NCBI GenBank assembly: GCA_035048815.1
Contig: JAUCBN010000017.1
Location: 1,980,936 to 2,044,935, forward strand
Origin: Abelmoschus esculentus
Lineage: Eukaryota > Streptophyta > Magnoliopsida > Malvales > Malvaceae
Reading direction: 5' to 3'
Length of the DNA: 64,000 nt
Below, piece after piece: positions 35,390-46,639 of this stretch (position 1 is its first letter; the number at the start of each line of letters is the position of its first letter). A model generated the notes under the pieces. It saw only the letters and a list, made by a program, of their open reading frames with translations. It made no database searches and was not told where the DNA came from. The position numbers and the translations under genes are program-made.

Positions 35390-36642
35390 TCAAGCATTTT
35401 GCAAACTGGGGTCATCTTTGTCACACACAATAGGAGCTCCATTATAAATCTTCAGCCTTTGACCATTGACCTTGAAGATTCGATCTCCATTGAGTGTTTT
35501 GATCTCCACAGTACCATAAGGATAAACCTTATGTATCAAGAATGGTCCTGACCATCGAGACTTCAACTTTCCAAGAAAATGTTTGAGTCTCGAGTTGTAG
35601 AGTAACACTTGTTGGCCCTCTGAGAAATGTCATGACAAAAGATGTTTGTCATGCCACCTTATCGTTTTCTCTTTATAGATCCTAGCATTCTCATAGGCAT
35701 GGGATCAAAACTCGTCCATCTCATTTAGCTCCTAAAGCCTGTTTTCTCTAGCTGCCTTAAAATCTATATTGAGCTTTTTGATGGCCCAATAAGCTTTGTG
35801 TTCACGTTCAATGGACAAATGACAAGCTTTCCTATAAATCAGCTTGAATGGGGACATCCCTAAAGGAGTCTTGTAAGCTATCCTATACGCCCATAAAGCT
35901 TCATCTAGCTTTGGAGACCAGTCTTTTCTTTTTGTGTTGACTGTCTTCTCTAAGATTTGCTTAATTTCTCTATTGGAGATTTCAGCTTGGCCATTTGTCT
36001 ACGGGTGATATGTTGTAGCAATTTTGTTCCTAACTCCATAGCGTTGTAATGTCTTAGCAATGAGCTTGTTGTCGAAGTGGGTTCCTTCATCACTAATCAT
36101 GGCTCTAGGAACTCCAAACCTTGTGAAAATATTCTTGTGTAGAAACTTCAGGACTGTCTTTGAATCATTATGGGGTGTTTCCACCGCTTTAACCCATTTG
36201 CTCACGTAGCCCACGGCTAGCAAGATATATAAATCACTATAGGATGATGGAAATGGTCCCATGAAATCAATTCCCCAAACATTGAAAAGCTCAATCTCTA
36301 GAATGTTTTACAATGACATTTCATTCCTCCTCGAGATATTATCGGTTCTTTAACATCTATCACATCCCTTGTAAAATGCTTGAGCATCTTTAAAGAGTGA
36401 GGGCCAGTAGAATCCAGATTGAAGGACCTTTGCAGCAGTCCTTGATCCACCAAAATGCCCACCACACGATGCTGCATGGAAATAGAATAAAATATCTTTT
36501 TGTTCTTATTCCAGCATACATCGTCGAAGCAATTGGTTAGTACATTTCTTGAACAAATATGATTCATCCCAATAGAAAAATTTCGCATCATGTTTGAACT
36601 TCTTTCGACCTTGGCTAGATAAATCAGGAGACAAAATACCAC
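35390..36642 (-). pseudogene. Athila integrase, multiple stops
   Basis: 36262-35999 has the core start MGPFPSSYSDLYILLAVGYV, then WVKAVETPHNDSKTV, FGVPRAMISDEGTHF (second catalytic Asp) and ends before TNGQAE, which holds the catalytic Glu in the next piece. After a stop at 35999 the same reading continues (EISNREIKQILEKTV, KLDEALWAYRIAYKTPLG). Two further stops lie near 35755 and 35707. The C-terminal part is at 35608-35390 (LKSRWSGPFLIHKVYPYG). The N-terminal zinc region lies within 36642-36298, which is badly frameshifted. Confidence 0.88.
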
Positions 36643-36826
36643 TAATAAGAAAATTAACTATATCGGCATATCAAGATAATGCTATAGCATATAAAATTTT
36701 CTCATAAGGGAAATTTTCTTCTATCTCATAATCCTCTCCTAGATTATTAGGATTTTTTAGCCTAGATAAGTGGTTTGTAACTTGATTTTCAGTTCATTTT
36801 CTATCCTTTATTTCAATATCAAATTC

Positions 36827-38024
36827 TCAAAGAAAAAGTATCCATCTAATAAGTCTCGGCTTAGCATCTTTCTTAGTCACTAGGTATTTGATAGCAGAGT
36901 GATCAGTGTGTACTATAACCCTAGTTTCTATAAGATATGCCCTAAACTTATGAAAGGTGAATACTACAACAAGTAACTCTTTCTCAATAGTGGTATAATT
37001 AATTTGAGCATCATTAAGAGTTCTACTTGCATAGTAAATAACATGAAAGAGTTTACCTCGTCTTTGACCTTGTGTTGTGCCTACTGCGTAGTCACTTACG
37101 TCACACATCAACTCAAATGGCTTAGTCCAATCGGGTGGTATAACTATTGGAGTTGAGGTAAGTTTCTTCTTTAATTTAGTAAAATCGCTGTGACATTTTT
37201 CATCGAAGACAAAGGGTTGATTTTGCTATAGCAAATTGCAAAACGGCTTTGAGATTTTCGAGAAGTCTTTGATGAAACTCCTATAGAAGCCAGCATGACC
37301 TAAAAAGCTTCTAATTCCTTTCACTGTTATTGGAGGTGGTAGCTTCACTATCAACTCAACTATTGCTTTGTCAACTTCAATTCCTTTGCTTAAAATTTTG
37401 TGCCCTAAAACCATACCTTCCATAACCATGAAATTGCATTTTTCCCAATTGAGTACAAGGTCAGCTTCTTCACAGCGTTTCAATACTTTGGCCAGGTTGC
37501 CTAAGCATTTTTCAAAAGTTTCTCCGGACAAAGAAAAATCGTCCATAAATACCTTCAAGAATTCTTCAACCATGTCTAAAAATATCGTCATCATACAATA
37601 TTGAAAAGTTGCTAGAGCATTACATAACACAAATGACATTCTTCGAAAAGCATAAGTTCCATAAGGACATGTGAAGGTGGTCTTCTCCTAGTCCTCTGAT
37701 GCTATAGCAATTTGGTTGTACCAAAATAACCATCGAGGAAGCAATAATAATTCTTTCCCGTCAATCAATCTAGCATTTGATCGATAAAAAGAAGGGAAAA
37801 TGGTCCTTCTTTGTTGCCTTGTTCAGCTTTCTATAGTCTACGCAAATGCGCCAGCCTATAACTGTCCTTGTTGGGAGCAACTCGTTGTCCTCATTGGTGA
37901 TCACAATCGTGCCTCCCTTCTTAGAAACACAATGCACATGACTAACCCATGAACTGTCAAAAATTGGGTATATGATTCCTGTATACAACCACTTTATGAT
38001 ATATGTCATCACTGCATTCTTCAT
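36827..38024 (-). pseudogene. Athila reverse transcriptase and RNase H, multiple breaks
   Basis: 38024-37770 has WLYTGIIYPIFDSSWVSHV and GWRICVDYRKLNKATKKDHF. After stops the RT goes on with YNQIAIA near 37700, then 37639-37226: SFVLCNALATFQYCMMTIF, the catalytic region as FMDDFS, VLNWEKCNFMV and GHAGFYRSFIKDFSKISKP. RNase H is at 37111-36827 with MCDVSDYAVG, YASRTLNDAQINYTTIEKEL and HTDHSAIKYL. The motifs are otherwise recognisable. At least three stops or shifts prevent translation. Confidence 0.92.
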
Positions 38025-38183
38025 TGTTGGATTCAGTCTTCTTTGGGGCTCAATGGAATTGCTATGACATTCTTCTAGTAGGATCTAATACATGCATATT
38101 GTAGGAATGATGCCCTTCAAATTGGCCATAGTCCACCCTAGAGCTTTCTTATATTGAGATAACAAATTCACAAGACTAAGCTC

Positions 38184-38919
38184 TTAGTTAGGATCTAAAC
38201 TGGAAGAAATAATCACTGAAAAAGTGACATATTTAAAATGTGGTAGTAGTGGTTTCAAGTATAGAGATGGTGCATGTAAAAGTGATGGTTTCGGAGGAAT
38301 AAATTCAGAGAAATCAATTGATTCGAATTTTGTACCTGGTCTTGGCTTGAAATAGCCAATTTGCTTTAGCTCTAGATGAGCTTCTTCTTCATCCTGGTCA
38401 TGCTCCTCCAGCAATTTTGCAAAGTCTTTCATTTATGGAGAACTGTCACAGCAAAAATCTGCATTTTCATCTTCAACTGTTGTAGCATTTATTCCAACTA
38501 TACAGTGATATTTTTTATTTTCATCCATGTACTTGAGAGTGTTGAAGACATTTGATAGTCATGGACTGATCTATTACTCTCATTGTGAAGTCTCCCTTTT
38601 TACAGTCGATGAGAATTCGACTGGTAGCAAGGAATGGTCGTCCCAAAATGATGGGTTCTTTGTAGCCCACTTCGCAATCTAGAATCAGAAAGTCCACAGG
38701 GAACACAAACTTGTCTACTTTTACTATCACATCTTCAACTTTGCCTTCGGGTCAGATATAAGAATGGTACGCCAATTGCAAGATGACAGTGGTAGGTCGT
38801 GTACTCCCTATACCAAGCTTCTTGAATATTGCCTTAGGCATCAGATTGATACTCGAACTGAGGTTTCACAGTGCCTTGCCTACAAAATTGTCTCTTATCG
38901 AGCATGGAATAATAAAGTT
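38184..38919 (-). pseudogene. Athila protease and protease-RT linker, active site degraded
   Basis: From the insertion boundary at 38924 the frame reads ENFIIPCSIRDNFVGKAL. Where the family has an aspartate and glycine in its CDLGASINLMP motif, there is now a TGA followed by NLSSSINLMP. It goes on LGIGSTRPTTVILQLAYHSY, then after a stop KVDKFVFPVDFLILDCE and GRPFLATSRILIDCKKG. The linker (38432-38184) includes PSLYLKPLLPHFKYV. The catalytic Asp appears to be lost, so this protease would be dead even without the stops. Confidence 0.82.
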
Positions 38920-39489
38920 TTCAATGTAACCCCCTTAGCCCAGCCTAGATAGAACCGACTCTAAAGGATTATACGGGGATTACCAAACCAAACTTGCAAA
39001 GGCTATCCGATAAACAACACTGAAAACCATTATATATTTTTTCTTATCTAAAGTCATCATTATGTTCCTATATATGTCGACATCATGCAAAACAAGAACG
39101 GAAGCAATCCAATCACAAACGAGCTCCCGATTTAACACATGAGTATATTAAGGACTAAAACATAAATCTTTTAAATTCTATTGGAAATGTAGAAATTCAT
39201 TCCATTAAAGTTCAATTAAACATCCAAATATCACTCACGATAAATTTCAAACCAAACAGAGTATTCTGACATCATCAATTACATGTTTCACTAATTAGAG
39301 ACCAAAATTTAATTCTTTCAAATTATAGGGACTACATCCAAATTAAATTATCCATATTGAAATTAAGTCAACTTTATACATCCATGTGAAATTTCAGCTC
39401 AAAATAACATTCGTAGCTACCATAATTGAACAAAGAAAGATATTCAGGACTAAAATGCAATTCCTGACAACTATCAATTCCTAACAGCC

Positions 39490-39690
39490 AAAGGTTTCGA
39501 AACCTTCAATATAGGTTTCGAAACTTTATAGAAAAGGTTTCAAAACTTCCCTAAAAGTTTCGAAATTTTTCGCATCCAGTAAGGTTCCAAAATCGTATTA
39601 GCTCGCAAGGTTTCGAAACCTTCCTAGAGGTTACGAAACTATTTGACAACGGTTTTGAAACTATTTGATAAAGGTTTCAAAATTTTTGTG
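39490..39690. repeat. Cluster of GGTTTCGAAACC-like palindromes
   Basis: Within about 190 bp there are GGTTTCGAAACC at 39493, GGTTTCGAAACT, GGTTTCAAAACT, AGTTTCGAAATT, GGTTCCAAAAT, GGTTTCGAAACC again near 39611, GGTTACGAAACT, GGTTTTGAAACT and GGTTTCAAAAT. Spacing is about 15-35 bp, separated by short variable words. The cluster lies inside the solo LTR. Confidence 0.9.
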
Positions 39691-40366
39691 CCCATAATCT
39701 AAAATCAGTCATTTAAAGTGAATTCAACCAATCCAAGACACCACCATTGATCACACCATCAACTATATGCATACTCAACCAATCATACAATCGATTATAG
39801 CTATTGTAGACCTCGTGACAACTAGAGGCATGCTTCTTAACATTACTCGATTCCAATAGCTAATCAAAACAAACATGCTTCAAGCATACTCAACGTTGCA
39901 TCAATCAACCAAGTCCACAAGCAAAGCATGTTCATAGGTTGCTTACACAATTCCATTGCTAACTCAAAACACTCAAAAAGAAAAGGTTTATACATTGTCA
40001 AGTCTTAGTTGTTTTTGCCAAATCATATCAAAATGAATAAGGTTTCTTCCCTTGAACCACTTGCTCCAAATATTGTCCGAAAAGCCTTTATTTCTCTACA
40101 AGGATGAAAGGAGAGCTTAAGTAAAACATGCTTAGTGAGGTAGCTCTAAATACAAGTTCATTAATGCAACATGTAAAACCAATTTAAAACCAAAACTTGT
40201 ACTTTTCATTCTAAACCAAAGTATGCTTAATCAAATTATGCTCATCGACATACCAAATCATTTCATGTATCATGCATATTGTCATTCTAGTGACAACATG
40301 TTGTGAACCTTAAGCTCACCGAATACTCGGATTTCTTATCATAATTAGAAACACTTGGTCTCAACA

Positions 40367-40560
40367 TGCATCGGTTAGACACATACTCACCTTTGTATAC
40401 ATGTTACCCCCACTACGTACGGTCGTACATAAAGTTACCCTTATTTATGTATGCGTTAACTATATGCACGATCGTACATAAAGTCACCCTTGTTTATATA
40501 TAGGCAAGCTCTACACACACGGTCAGACACATAGTCACCCTTGTTTACGTGTAGGCAACA
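40367..40560. repeat. Tandem repeat, about 50-bp unit, four copies
   Basis: Units start with (A/T)CGG(T/A) and read GTC(G/A)(T/G)ACA(T/C)A(A/T)AGT(C/T)ACCCTTGTTTA, with starts near 40368, 40419, 40468 and 40519. Part of the solo LTR. Confidence 0.85.
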
Positions 40561-42252
40561 TCAATATTCTCACAATCTTTATAGTGTACTTTATCTTAAT
40601 GACATGTCATTTGTATTCGTAACTATAGTTAGTTTCACTAAGCCAATATTATTCCAATCATTCATGTTAACTTGCTGCTCACAATGCATTCATAATATGT
40701 TCATCAAGTGAACCAAAATCATGCTCAACGACTTAATCAAATGTAAGACAAATAACCACATATTGTTCCAATTCATTTCCATGCTTCCACAAGCCATGAA
40801 TAACATTCTAAACTATGCACTTATAGCAACTAACACATGCATGCATCATTTCAAAATCCAAGTTATGCATTCCCAAAATCTCTATGAAAACATTTTCCTA
40901 AAGACCATTGCCAAATAGTCAAAACTTAAGTGAATTCATCAAAACCATTTTAATCACTTACTCTTGAACTATGGAAAGTTTTTACACTATTCTATAGTCC
41001 CCAAAACATAACCGAAAATTTGCGAATTGCTTTAAGCCAAAATTCACTCACCGACAAGCCAAACAAGCTTCTGCCGACGCTCCAATAGCAACGCCAATGC
41101 ACCAACCACTTAAGAGACTTCTTGCACTTCCTCTACATCATCAAAACAGAGCATATACACATCAAAACATTCTCAACACAGCAGCAACATTGAACCTTCA
41201 CAAACCTACCAAAAACTAAGTCGAAAAGACCGAAAACTAAGCCGAAACATCCGGAAACTACACTAGCTCTTAATCTAACGAATTTAACATCTAAAATTCC
41301 TCAATTATGAACTAAAAACAACTTCAAACAATCTTTATACCTCTAGCAAAAATAGAACATAAAAATCAACCCATAAAATCATCCAAAAACTACTTCTAAC
41401 AACATCGCTTCAATTATTCTGGGATTAAAACTATGTGAGATCATTACAGCCTTGAACAAGATCTAATTTATTTTCTTGAAATTTCCATAAAAACTCCAAA
41501 ATCTTGAATTAAATCATAAAATCAAGTTAAAATTAATGATTTATAAGTCAAATGTTTGGTAATATCAAATAAAGAACCTTAGAATAGAAAAGAAAGCAAA
41601 AGATTACCTTTGAGATACATCTACCAAAATTTATATAAAATCTTCTTTTGATTTTCCTTTAAATTGGTTGATGATTTTGTAAAATTAATTGAGAGGTTTT
41701 GAAGAGGAAGAAATGCTGAATAAAAGGAGATAAATCTTGAGAAAAAATGAAGAAGAATTCAGCAAGTGATTTGAAAAATCATGGAGAGAAAATTTTGAGA
41801 GAAAATGGTGAGAAAATTTTAGTGAAAAGGAAAAATGAGATTAACCACCAATTAAAACCAATTTTGGTGAATGATCTTTAATTAAAACAATTTGGGTTAA
41901 TGGCCCTCTAAGGATTTTAAGCTTTGACTTACTTTTTAATTTAGTCACAAAACCCCCAAATTTTCGGCAAAATTACAATTTTGCCACTAACTTTTCAAAA
42001 TTAGCATTTTAGTCACTAAAATATAAATTAAGCTTAATCAAATCAAATTAAGACTCAATTAATATTCTATTAGCCTCAAAATATCATTTTAAAATTTTTA
42101 AGATTTTTCTAAAAATTTACTATTTACCCGATTAAAATATTAATATTTTAATTATCCAAAATTAATGAATCAAAGAAATCCGATTCGTCCCGAATCGAAC
42201 ATCCCTACTAATACTAAAACTTCTAGACCCAAATTCGGGATGTTACAGCCAA

Positions 42253-44123
42253 GATCTTGCCTCTTCATAGGAAACTCAGTCTTCCTAGAATAAAACTCAG
42301 ATGCTATAGCAACTGTTTCAAAATTCTCAATTTTTCTTTTCTTCGTATCAATATCTTTCAAAAACTTTGCATATGAGGGTATTTGATCAATAGCATCTAA
42401 AAATGAAATGTTTATATGAAATTGGTCCAGCATACTTACAAATTTCTAAATTTGGAGATCCTCTATGTGTTACTTCAATCGCTGAGGGAACGGTGGTGGG
42501 ATCTTACGTCCTCTGAAGGTTGCGCTGGTACTGTTTTTGCTGCAGCATCCGCAAGCTTCTCACCAAATGCCTCAGTATTTAAGTTTTCTCCAGTTTCTTC
42601 TTGAGCTAATTTTTCTTGTTGTTGTTTAGCTTCTTTTTGCTCTTGAATGGGGGTTTCTTCTTTCTCCTTTCTTTTGAACTGCTCCCCCGTGTTGATTTGT
42701 CTTCCACTCCTCAAAGTAAGTGCGTTGCATTGCTCTTTGCCATGACTTTTAGTGACTTCGGTATCACTGGGTAGGTTGCCTCTCGATCTTACTTGTAATG
42801 CTTGAACATTTGACCCATTTGAGTCTCCAGCGATCTAAGTAAAGAGCTATATCTTTACAGCAATACGCCTTGGGTTTGAAACAGATTTTCTTGATTAGAG
42901 ATTATGGTGGAATGCTCCTACAATAATTTCTTGGACTCCTTTTTGTTGTGATTTTGGTGGAAGCCATGAATTCTTACAGCGAAGCTTCCAAAGAATTGTT
43001 GTGATTTTGGTGAACTGTTCCCTTGTGTTCATTTTGCCATGACATATTGCCTTGAAAACCTTGGACTCCTTTTTGTGTTGTCATGGGTTGCTGCTTATTC
43101 GAGCTGCTAGCTTGATTTGATTCTTGATTACCCCAAGAAAATTTTGGATATTGTATCCACCTTAGGTTGTACATGTTAGAATAAGGGTTGTTGGAATTTT
43201 CGTTGAAGTTTCCAACGTAATGAACAGACTCTAGAAGAGTTGGACAGTCTTTATCGAAATGGTTTCCACTACAGTACACACAGCTTAGCTTTAGCATCTT
43301 ATACTTCACTGGGCTGTTGAAGGTTCTTCAACATATTTGTAATAGCAGAAAATTGTGCTGAAATAGAATCATTAGCGTCGAGCTCCAGCTTTCCTTGAGT
43401 TCTTCATCTTGTTCCAAGTCTTGTAGTTGGAAACTGATAATCATTATTGGCTATTTTATCCAAAATGTCATCTGCTTCTTCTGGCGACTTGTTCAGCAGT
43501 GTCCCATTTGCTGAAGCATCTAACATCATCCTTGTGGGTGCATTAACTCCATTGTAAAACATCACGATTTGAGTCCAATTTTAAAAATCGTGATTGATAC
43601 ATCTTCTTAGAAGACTTTTATACCGATCCCAACACTCGTACATCGACTCATCATCCCCTTGCCTGAAGGATGCTATCTCATTTCGCAATTGAGTGTTCAT
43701 GTTGGATGAGTTGTATCTTGCCAAAAAGCTTTTGCATAAAGCTATCTACGACTCCATTGAACCGACTGGAATACCATTCAACCACTCTCTAGCTCGGTCT
43801 CTCAAAGAGTATGGGAATATCTTGAGCTTCAACACATCCTCGTACACTCCTTGTTTGCGGAACGAATCGCAAACCTCCAAGAAAGCACGGATATGTTGTC
43901 GAGTATCCTCGTAAGGAGATCCTCCAAACTACCGGATCGAGTTGAGCATATTAAACATCACAGGTTTGAGCTCAAAGTGTGTTGCTTGTATCTCATGTGT
44001 CATTATCCCAGAATTGAGGTCATCAAAGATCGGTGTCAAGTAATCTCGAATTGCTCTTGATCTTGCTATAGCTTCAGGGTTTACTACAACATTTTGATTC
44101 TGAAAACCCTGAGCGTCCAACAT
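42253..44123 (-). pseudogene. Athila gag, stops and frameshifts
   Basis: It starts near 44123 (MLDAQGFQNQNVVVNPEAIA) with FELKPVMFNMLNSIR. After a stop at 43929 the same frame continues FGGSPYEDTRQHIRAFLEVC, FPYSLRDRAREWFNGIP, ASFRQGDDESMYECWDRYK and FYNGVNAPTRMMLDASANG, the conserved Athila gag core. 43309-42974 carries a zinc knuckle, CVYCSGNHFDKDC. 42714-42475 is a Gln/Glu-rich linker, and 42433-42253 reads LDAIDQIPSYAKFLKDI just before the solo LTR. Plus-strand open frames over this stretch are shadows. Confidence 0.88.
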
Positions 44124-44323
44124 GGTTCTTCTTCTTCTTTGCTCTCGCCTCCTTTGTCTAAAATACCTTTCGATTTACAAAATAAATGGTTCGAGGGCTT
44201 CTCGAGGATTCACTTTGGGCATCCACTAACCAAAAACCTAATATGAAAAACAAAGAAAATAAAGATTAAAACTAACAAAAATAAAAGTATGAAAACTATG
44301 ATTGAAATTGTCTATTGCCTCAA

Positions 44324-44340
44324 TCCCCAGCAACGACGCA
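44324..44340 (-). other. tRNA primer-binding site of the Athila element
   Basis: Minus strand TGCGTCGTTGCTGGGGA, six bases from the LTR end. It matches, with a few changes, the tRNA-Asp-type site TGGCGCCGTTGCCGGGGA widely found in Athila/Tat elements. The changes (lost GC pairs) fit CpG decay. Confidence 0.7.
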
Positions 44341-44346
44341 AAAACT

Positions 44347-44849
44347 TGTTGAGTAAAAACTTGTTGAGGTTAAGTGCTTAAAGTGTGATTGATTCTCGTG
44401 CAAGTATACACATCGAATAAGTAATAAAGTGTGTGAGTGAGATCGTTCCCTCGAGGATTGGATAGGTTATTTCAACAATAGTTAACATACACAAAATATA
44501 AGATAATCCTTTGTATAAACATATGCTAAAGTAATTCTGCAATTGTCACCAAAATTCTTTAGCAAAATAAAAGTGTCACTAAGAATGTGGTAGCAAAATA
44601 AAGCTTGTCACTGTAATGTAGTAGCAAAATAAAACAGATAATGGAATAATAAAATAAAGATGCACAAACACAACACAAAGAAGATTTTAAGCTTAAGACA
44701 GGCTAGGCTTGTTATGTCAATGACTTCACTATTTTCCTGAAAGGCTTACTGTTAACAAAACTTAATCTAAATGCAATATAAATGAGTTTGAAATCAAACA
44801 AAACCTTAAGTAAAAGGGTATAAAATATACATTTTTTAAAGCGTTAACA
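44347..44849 (-). repeat. Athila LTR (5' LTR in element sense), internally deleted
   Basis: It starts TGTTGAGTAAAAACTTGTTG and matches the left LTR to about 44757 (GAAAGGCTTACTGTT). It then jumps to AACTTAATCTAAATGCAA, which in the left LTR occurs only at about 32586, so about 1.1 kb is missing. The last 70 bp, ending GCGTTAACA, have no counterpart in the left LTR. CTCAT follows. Confidence 0.75.
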
Positions 44850-44854
44850 CTCAT
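44850..44854. repeat. Target-site duplication CTCAT (right)
   Basis: Identical to 31074-31078. With it removed, the flanking DNA joins into TACTCATTATATCCCATG, which parallels TACTAATTATATCTCATG near 30650. Confidence 0.85.
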
Positions 44855-45160
44855 TATATCCCATGTTAACGAAATTGTTATAAAATTTGTTAATTTTCAT
44901 GTAAACATCGATGTGTATTATATAATAATATGTGCGACATAAATGATAATTTGAAGATGAAATTAAAACTTTTGAAAGTTTTGAGGATCAAATTAGAATA
45001 AAGGTTATAATTTAGGTATGAAACTAGACCATTCAGAAGTTTGAGGATCCATTTACAATTGGTCATAATTTAGGGATGAAATTAGTACATTTAGAAGTTT
45101 AGAGAGTAATTTAAAATGTATGTCATAATTTGGGGACATATGGTACAATTAATTCTTACT
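44855..45160. repeat. Right arm of the foldback-like repeat split by the Athila element
   Basis: Starts TATATCCCATGTTAACGAAA and runs through GATGAAATTAAAAC and AGTTTGAGGATC to GGGACATATGGTACAATTAA. It is a reverse complement of the arm at 30835-31078 in its second half. Confidence 0.7.
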
Positions 45161-46639
45161 TGAATTTTTCGATTCGGGTTAAGTTTGTAAAATTCGAGTC
45201 AAATTATTTGAATTTTTCTTCAAATTTTATTATAAATGTTTTATATTATTGATACTAGTTGGTTCTAATTTAATATTATGAATGTTATATACACACAAGT
45301 ACTCATATTATAACATAACTATTCCAAACATACAAGTCATTTCATATTTACAATATTATCGGCTATCACATAGATATCCACCATCTATAGTCAATACAAT
45401 CACATGCATAATCATCGTCTACCTATTTGTACATACTAGCATGCAAGATAATCCTATTTATAATGCGCATGTAACATAAGAGCTTGAGGTGTACGAATCT
45501 TAAGTCGGTATTTACTATCTCTATTATCTAGTTTTTCGGGCAACCCACTTGATTCGATATCGAGGCCTGAACAATCTTCTTACACCAACAAACAAAAAAA
45601 TACATTAAGACCATGATCTTCTATACGATTCATAAGGTTAAATGTGTAAAAACAGCTTAACGGGTTTGAGTTTGACAACATAGACTACGCTATTAGATAG
45701 AAATGTCACAAAATCCCCAAAATAGGTCCCTAGAAAAAGTCAACGATCGGTCAATGCTACTCAATTGCCCTGATGATCATGTACGACACGGTTCACTGTA
45801 AGGACAATGCACCTACATAAAATGGTCCAGTGCGGGTGAGTCTACATGACCTTACCGAGCGAGATCCAGTGTGGCACAATGCACTAAACGCTGGTGCACA
45901 CGACTGAGCTTGTGCATGCCCATTCTCAACAGTGACACGTGGAGGTACATGGAGGGTACTCCAATGGTTGACCACGGTGGCGAGCTCCAGCCCCGTTGTT
46001 ATGACGTTAAGAGACACATCGATGGCTACAAAATCTGATTTTGACCACATGAGATACAACGATCTGTTGAGTGGATCAAACAATTGATTTTAGCTAAAAG
46101 ATGGTGAATTGATACTTTTAAAATTTTTGGAATGATTGAAAATAATAAAAAATTGAAGAGAAGCAATTTATAGTGGTTTAAGCTTCGAACAAGTTCTACA
46201 TCCACTACCTTAGTCCCACTAAGAATTTTTAACCAATTCACTATTGAACTCTTCTCCTTTTCTAGGTTTAGAAGACAAACGTTACAACAAGTCAATCTTT
46301 CTATCCAAAAATTGACTTAACCTCATAATGTTTACAAATGAAAGAATTTGGCAAAAAAAGTTTCTCTCATATAATTAATTTGCCCAATAATATAGAAAAC
46401 AGTCCTCAAACTCAATTACAGAGATTACAAATAAAGTACAATGAGTTAAGTGTAAAAGATGTAGCCATAGAGTGCTTGGAGTTGGATTGGATGCTTCGAT
46501 TTTGCTTTTAGGATCAATAGTTGTTGTTGCTACATTTGAGACTTAATTTTATACCTTCCCATTGAATTCTAACCGTTTAGGTGGTTTGGAACATTAGTAT
46601 AGCCATTAAGGCACCAACTTTCCACCATAAATGCACTTC
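45161..46639. other. Intergenic DNA, nothing assigned
   Basis: No gene or mobile-element domain was recognised. A stretch of moderate GC at 45760-46010 has a short minus-strand open frame without motifs. 46190-46310 shares the CACTACCTTAGTC(C/T)(C/A)ACTAAG motif and its surroundings with 47825-47910, so both may be fragments of one old repeat. Confidence 0.45.

Larger units (their letters stand above)
38925..42247 (-). mobile_element. Solo LTR, 3.3 kb, inserted in the Athila gag-protease gene
   Basis: It starts TGTAACCCCCTTAGCCC and ends GGGATGTTACA, with TGTAAC/GTTACA termini. On the minus strand it reads TGTAACATCCCGAATTTGGG, a start common in long gypsy LTRs. No internal protein-coding region is present. 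It splits one coding frame: upstream residues KRQDLG and downstream NFIIPCS join cleanly if a 5-bp duplication is removed. The duplications are TTCAA (38920-38924) and GCCAA (42248-42252), now differing at two bases. Length suggests a Tekay/Del-type source, which is inference. Confidence 0.82.
31079..44849 (-). mobile_element. Ty3/gypsy Athila-type LTR retrotransposon (minus strand), decayed and interrupted
   Basis: It is 13.8 kb with target duplication CTCAT. Gene order on the minus strand is gag, protease, RT, RNase H, integrase, then a downstream non-pol ORF. The primer site at 44324-44340 resembles the tRNA-Asp site (TGGCGCCGTTGCCGGGGA type) typical of Athila. The element contains a 3.3-kb solo LTR (38925-42247). 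Its two LTRs are unequal, because the right one has lost about 1.1 kb and ends differently. All ORFs have stops or shifts. Confidence 0.9.

Noticed and set aside
39490..39690. GGTTTCGAAACC words as heat-shock elements
   Set aside because: Heat-shock elements alternate GAA and TTC with two-base gaps. Here TTC and GAA touch directly without the gap, so the classical element is absent.
43693..43914. Plus-strand frames over 43693-44060
   Set aside because: They are shadows of the minus-strand gag, whose motifs (RAREWF, DDESMYECWDRYK) are clear.
36680..44075. Recurrent TGCTATAGCA palindrome in the Athila element (36680, 37224, 37700, 42302, 44064)
   Set aside because: At least one copy (37700) lies in coding DNA and reads Ala-Ile-Ala in the conserved YNQIAIA motif. 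The number is small and spacing irregular, so chance is enough.
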